In this document: piece after piece, positions 15,415 to 18,870 of the stretch
How positions within the stretch are numbered: the first letter of the stretch is position 1
How the letters are laid out: each line of letters begins with the position of its first letter
Assembly (NCBI GenBank): GCA_002435595.1
Contig: DJBL01000129.1
Location: 1 to 18,870 of the forward strand
Source of the DNA: Stenotrophomonas maltophilia
GTDB lineage: Bacteria; Pseudomonadota; Gammaproteobacteria; Xanthomonadales; Xanthomonadaceae
DNA: 18,870 nucleotides
Direction of reading: 5' to 3'
The notes under the pieces: generated by a model
The model's input: the letters and a program-made list of their open reading frames with translations, nothing else
Database searches by the model: none
What the model was told of the DNA's origin: nothing
Made by a program: the position numbers and the translations under genes

Positions 15415-16038
15415 TCAGTCCGCCAGTTCGATATCCATCGTGCTCGGGTCGTCCTGGATGTCCAGCAGGAAAATCTGCTGTGCACGTTCTCCAATCTTCT
15501 TGGTCGTGTGCCGGGTCCATGTCGCCATTGCTGCCGCACCTACAATCGGCAGCCACTTGCTGATGGCCGATTTGATCGCCTGCTGAGTAATACGACCACC
15601 CAGCATGGCAATTATTTTCTGGATCGCACGCAAGGAGGTTCGCTTTACGAGGACCCGGCTTCCCTGGATTGTCAGGACGCTGCCTGCGCTGGTGCCCAGC
15701 GCGCTGATGAAGATGCCCAGGATGAGTTCCTTGGTAATGATCTTCTCTTTCCCGTGCGCGACGCCGATGTCATAGATCAGCTTGATCTGGTTGTGAATCA
15801 CAACCGTCAGCTCAGGAATCACGGCTGCCATTCCCCAGGGGCCGGGGATGAGGCTGGAGCCGCCGGTAATGACGGCGTTCGTGTTTGCAGACGACGAAAT
15901 CATCGAGGCGACACTGTCAAGCGTAGGGCGCTTGTCAGGACGCTTGCTGTAGTGATCGCTACGCGATTCGATGACGCTTTCAAGCCCCGTACTGATCGCG
16001 GCTTCAACTTTGCCGCTGATATTGTCCTTTATGCTCAT
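15415..16038 (-). CDS. Membrane-associated EcsC/DUF697-like protein of unknown function
   Basis: 207 aa. After a polar N-terminus (1-40) comes a conserved-looking block: SANTNAVITGGSSLIPGPWG (50-69), then VIPELTVVIHNQIKLIYDIG (73-92), then two hydrophobic stretches at about 104-124 and 159-174. The pattern of Gly/Pro hinge, P-E-L-x(6)-NQ-x(3)-IYDIG and late membrane-active helices resembles proteins labelled EcsC-like or DUF697-like, whose role is not settled; this assignment is by memory and tentative. The start at 16038 is chosen for the GGA 6 nt upstream and the natural N-terminus MSIKDN; the frame is open further up without plausible sequence. G+C is clearly lower than in flanking genes (15721-15780 is 50%). 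It is probably transcribed with the 86-aa gene. Confidence 0.75.
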   Translation of the reverse strand: MSIKDNISGKVEAAISTGLESVIESRSDHYSKRPDKRPTLDSVASMISSSANTNAVITGGSSLIPGPWGMAAVIPELTVVIHNQIKLIYDIGVAHGKEKIITKELILGIFISALGTSAGSVLTIQGSRVLVKRTSLRAIQKIIAMLGGRITQQAIKSAISKWLPIVGAAAMATWTRHTTKKIGERAQQIFLLDIQDDPSTMDIELAD

Positions 16039-16485
16039 GCTTCGTCCGTGCGGCCTCATGTCCTGGTTAGGCGTTTGGTTGCCCGAGCTCGGTTTATCGG
16101 CGGCCTGTAGAGGAACTTTAGACGGACAGGGGAGTGTCACGGACGCCGTGTGCCGGGCCTGCCATGACCTCACGCAGAGGTCGTTTGAACCGTAGGCAAA
16201 AGTCCGTACCGATCGTTGGTGCACTCAATCCGCGCCCAAGGCCACGTGAGCAGCTCGTTCCGGGCCGTTGATGCATGGGGCGGCCACGCCAGTCATTCCA
16301 GTTCGTGCCCCCAGGTGCGGCATGCGCCGCTTTGTCCGCCGGATTGTCCGAGCAGAAACCGGTGGGTCATTTGCAACGGCGTGCACGTGGTTCGGCCACG
16401 CTTCACGCGCTGCGATCCCCATGGGGGTGACCCGACCGATGGAAGGCGGATCCGCATCGGGCAGCCGGTGTTGGTGAAGATCCAG

Positions 16486-16514
16486 AAGGCGCCCCCTGCG
16501 CAGGGCCCCTTTTT
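16486..16514 (+). terminator. Terminator-like hairpin without an upstream gene
   Basis: AAGGCGCCC pairs with GGGCCCCTT (one C-C mismatch) around CCTGCGCA and runs into TTTTT. The T run gives it a rightward orientation. No rightward gene precedes it, so it may end a small RNA or be a relic. Confidence 0.55.
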
Positions 16515-16796
16515 GGCCTGCCCGGTCAGCGCACCCGTCGGGGTCTGGCCGATCGCGGCAACGTGCGCACGCTGAACGTGGCCGATGCTCCGATGACGTT
16601 GCTGGAGGCAGTAGCTGCTGATGAGGGCGCTGGTGGAGGTGGGGCCGTGCCTGGACCTGCGCCGCGGCGGCAGCACGGTGTACCCCCTGGACACCCTGGC
16701 GGGCGTAAAGGGGGCTGGCTTCTCTGCGGTGGATAAACGCGCTGGACGGTGCCGCGGCGCGGGCAGCGTCGCATCCTCTACCATGGGCCACCCGCC

Positions 16797-16800
16797 AGGA
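16797..16800 (+). promoter_or_regulatory. Ribosome binding site AGGA for the AI-2E-family gene
   Basis: AGGA lies 9 nt before the ATG at 16810. It separates the true start from an open frame that extends to 16621. Confidence 0.6.
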
Positions 16801-16809
16801 AGCGCCGCC

Positions 16810-17835
16810 ATGTCCCTCGTGATTTCCGCTCCCCCCAAGCCGCCGGTGGCCCGCATCGCGGCCTGGCTGTTGATGTTGTTGGGCATGTGGCTGGCGTTGA
16901 AGCTGGGCCTGGTGGTGACCCTGCTGTCGGGGTTGCTGGTGTTCCAGCTCACCCACGTGCTGGCCTCCACGGTGGAGGGGCGCCTGCCGCCGGGCCGGGC
17001 GCGGGCGATCGCGGTGATCGTACTGTCGGCGGTGATCATCGGCGTGCTGGTCCTGGCCGGGATCGGGGTGGTGTCGTTCTTCCGCAATGAGACCGGTGGC
17101 CCGGACGTGCTGCTGGCGCGGCTGATGGACATCCTCAATACCTCGCGGCACCAGGTGCCGGCCCTGCTGCAGCCTTACATCCCCGAAGACCTCACCGCGC
17201 TGCGCGCGGCGGTGAACGAGTGGGCGGCCGAGCACCAGCGTCAGTTGGGCATCGCCGGAACCTCGGTGGTGCAGGTCGGCGTGCGCGTGCTGATCGGCAT
17301 GGTGCTGGGCGCGATGATCGCGCTGTATGACGAAGTGCCGCTGCCGCAGATGGGGCCGCTGGCGCAGGAACTGGTCGGGCGCACCTCGCGGCTGGCCAAT
17401 GCGTTCCGCCAGGTGGTGTTCGCCCAGGTGAAGATTTCCCTGCTCAACACGCTGTTCACCGCCATCTTCCTGCTGGGCGTGCTGCCGCTGTTCGGCGTGC
17501 ATGTGCCGCTGTCCAAGACCCTGGTGCTGATCACCTTCCTGGCTGGCCTGCTGCCTGTGGTGGGCAACATCATCTCCAACACCATCATCACCATCGTGGC
17601 GTTGTCGGTGTCTTTCTACGTGGCGGTGGTGGCGCTGCTGTACCTGGTGGTGATCCACAAACTGGAGTACTTCCTCAACGCGCGCATCGTGGGCGGGGAG
17701 ATCCAGGCGCGGGCGTGGGAGCTGCTGCTGGCGATGCTGGTGATGGAGGCCGCGTTCGGGCTGCCGGGGCTGGTGGCCGCCCCGGTGTTCTATGCCTACA
17801 TCAAGCGCGAACTGCTGGACCAGCGCTGGATCTAG
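16810..17835 (+). CDS. AI-2E/PerM family membrane transporter
   Basis: A 341-aa integral membrane protein with about seven to eight helices. It shows the usual family plan: two or three N-terminal helices (residues about 13-55 and 70-95), a soluble middle segment (about 100-150) with QPYIPEDLTALR, and a C-terminal membrane bundle with GxLPVVGNIISNTIITIVAL (about 238-258) and the closing EAAFGLPGLVAAPVFYAYIK (about 315-334). Members were named for autoinducer-2 export, but most have other or unknown substrates, including ion antiport; the substrate cannot be inferred here. The start at 16810 is set by AGGA 9 nt upstream. The stop shares CTAG with that of the convergent gene, so the two 3' ends overlap by 4 bp. 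Confidence 0.92.
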   Translation: MSLVISAPPKPPVARIAAWLLMLLGMWLALKLGLVVTLLSGLLVFQLTHVLASTVEGRLPPGRARAIAVIVLSAVIIGVLVLAGIGVVSFFRNETGGPDVLLARLMDILNTSRHQVPALLQPYIPEDLTALRAAVNEWAAEHQRQLGIAGTSVVQVGVRVLIGMVLGAMIALYDEVPLPQMGPLAQELVGRTSRLANAFRQVVFAQVKISLLNTLFTAIFLLGVLPLFGVHVPLSKTLVLITFLAGLLPVVGNIISNTIITIVALSVSFYVAVVALLYLVVIHKLEYFLNARIVGGEIQARAWELLLAMLVMEAAFGLPGLVAAPVFYAYIKRELLDQRWI

Positions 17836-18870
17836 CGGGCGGGGGCGGGCGCTGGCAGCTGCCACTGGCGCTGCACCTGTTGATCGCTCATCAGCGTGTA
17901 CTCCAGCGCATCCACCGGGCCGTCAAAACGCAGCATGCCATCGGCACCGGGCCGGGGCAGTGCGCCGACCTGTTCCCCACGGGCATCGCGGGCAAGCACC
18001 GCTTCGGGGCCGGGCACGAGCCGGTGGCGGCACGCCGGCCGCATGTGCAGGCGGCCGTCGCCGGTGCGGGTGAAGCAGACCTCGGCCGCGAGCGGTTCGC
18101 TGAAGCGCTGGATCGAGGCCGGGCACTCCACCGAGACCGCCCATGGGGTCGGCGCGGCGCCCGTGCCCGTCGATGCGGTGCGGGCGGCAGCCAGCATCCA
18201 GCCGGGCGTGTCGCCGCCGGGGTCCTGCAGGCTGACCGTCAACGGGGCGTTACCCGGCCCGTGCGGGTACACCTGGCACAGCTGCTGCAACCGGGCCGCC
18301 TGCGCGGGCGGGGCATGGATGGCCAGGCGCAGCGAGTCGGTAGCGGTCGCCTCCAGGCTGAGCGCGCGCAGGGCACGGTCGGCGTCATACCCCTCATCCT
18401 GCCCGGCGATCTCATGCACCCGGTTGTGCCTGGCCAGCAGCGCGCTGGCATCCTGGAAGTCCCATTGCCGCGGCTGCGCCTGCCAGCGGTAGTGGCGCAG
18501 CTTCACCGCCGCCACCGGCCGGGCGGCGGCCACTTCCTGGCGCCCGGGCAGGCGGCCGAGCTCCCAGTCCAGGGGCGCCTCCTCGCCCTCGGCGCGGGGC
18601 ATGCCGCTGCCTTGTCCCAGCATCAGCTGGGCGGCGGGAACTTCGCGGCCGTCGGTGTCCAGTGGCACCAGCGTGGTCCACATGCCCTGGGTCTGCGTGG
18701 GCGGCGTGGCCTGCTGCACGGCGGTGATCCGCTGCGCGGAGGTCCAGTCGATGTGGATGTTAGGGTTGCGCCGCGACTGCGCGCCCCTGGCGACCGTTTC
18801 AATGCCGTCCCACGCATGGGTTTCCACGTCGACCTGGATGCGCAGGGTGTCCAGGGCCTGCAGCTGCGCG
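17832..18870 (-). CDS. Unknown protein, 3' part (5' end outside window)
   Basis: Not recognised. The frame is open to the right edge (it reads AQLQALDTLRIQVDV before the GTG at 18827), so that GTG is probably internal and the protein is longer than the 345 or so residues visible. The visible part is rich in Ala, Gln, Arg and Pro, with no membrane segment, two cysteines well separated near the C-terminal third and a terminal PAPAPAR. The alternating hydrophobic pattern in segments such as MWTTLVPLDTDGRE and AVSVECPASIQRF suggests beta structure, perhaps an exported or periplasmic protein; the signal region is out of view. It converges on the AI-2E-family gene with a 4-bp overlap. Confidence 0.75.
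   Translation of the reverse strand, partial: AQLQALDTLRIQVDVETHAWDGIETVARGAQSRRNPNIHIDWTSAQRITAVQQATPPTQTQGMWTTLVPLDTDGREVPAAQLMLGQGSGMPRAEGEEAPLDWELGRLPGRQEVAAARPVAAVKLRHYRWQAQPRQWDFQDASALLARHNRVHEIAGQDEGYDADRALRALSLEATATDSLRLAIHAPPAQAARLQQLCQVYPHGPGNAPLTVSLQDPGGDTPGWMLAAARTASTGTGAAPTPWAVSVECPASIQRFSEPLAAEVCFTRTGDGRLHMRPACRHRLVPGPEAVLARDARGEQVGALPRPGADGMLRFDGPVDALEYTLMSDQQVQRQWQLPAPAPAR

Larger units (their letters stand above)
16039..16809. other. 771-bp stretch without a supportable gene
   Basis: The open frames here are either antisense extensions or lack ribosome binding sites and recognisable protein. It contains the leftward promoter region of the EcsC-like gene, a terminator-like hairpin at 16486-16514, and the upstream region of the AI-2E-family gene. 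No tRNA cloverleaf was found in a by-eye search around the hairpin. It may hold an unannotated small RNA or the decayed remains of a gene at the islet boundary. Confidence 0.5.

Noticed and set aside
16066..16072. GTTAGGC, which matches an integron core site, just upstream of the EcsC-like gene
   Set aside because: No matching partner core or imperfect inverted repeat of an attC site was found within about 130 bp on either side, and no integrase is present; a 7-mer can occur by chance.
16370..16440. CGTGGTTCGGCCACG, resembling a tRNA T-arm, upstream of the terminator-like hairpin
   Set aside because: No acceptor, D or anticodon arms could be fitted around it.

Overview
The window is high-GC chromosomal DNA (about 65-73% G+C in most genes) with the gene content and protein style of the Xanthomonadaceae, most likely Stenotrophomonas or a close relative. 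This is judged from protein resemblance remembered without a database: an SLC45-like sugar transporter next to a secreted GH13 amylase, an ABC-2 permease fused to an M1 metallopeptidase, and a Gly/Gln-rich SSB. There is no rRNA, tRNA, CRISPR array, insertion sequence or phage gene that I can support.

Layout. Positions 1-2536 hold the 3' part of an SLC45/GPH-like sugar transporter translationally coupled (TGATG overlap) to a signal-peptide-bearing alpha-amylase, an alpha-glucan use module. Positions 2674-3433 hold a small three-helix membrane protein and an SseB N-terminal-domain protein. Positions 3573-7140 hold a two-gene operon with an 11-nt overlap: a double-domain KaiC-like ATPase and a hybrid histidine kinase (pseudo-receiver, PAS, HisKA, HATPase, receiver). 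On the minus strand, 11837-7349 is an ABC exporter operon: a stand-alone ATPase and a 1193-aa protein joining about 13 membrane helices to an M1-type zinc peptidase. A divergent gene (11990-12673) encodes a helix-periplasm-helix protein of unknown role. It converges on a LacI-family regulator (13736-12705, minus). A 551-bp gap follows, then ssb (14288-14845) with a strong rho-independent terminator.

Positions 14994-16038 (minus) form a small accessory islet of visibly lower G+C. It encodes an 86-aa unknown protein and a 207-aa membrane-associated protein resembling the EcsC/DUF697-like group. A 771-bp gene-poor stretch follows, containing a terminator-like hairpin with no recognisable gene upstream. 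Then come an AI-2E/PerM-family membrane protein (16810-17835) and, convergent with it and sharing a CTAG at the stops, the 3' part of an unknown protein running off the right edge.

The most interesting items are the KaiC-like/hybrid-kinase pair (no kaiA or kaiB in the window, a divergent phosphosite region and a pseudo-receiver), the permease-peptidase fusion with its one-residue-longer zinc motif, and the low-GC EcsC-like islet. The many long antisense open frames opposite the large genes are treated as by-products of high GC, not genes.
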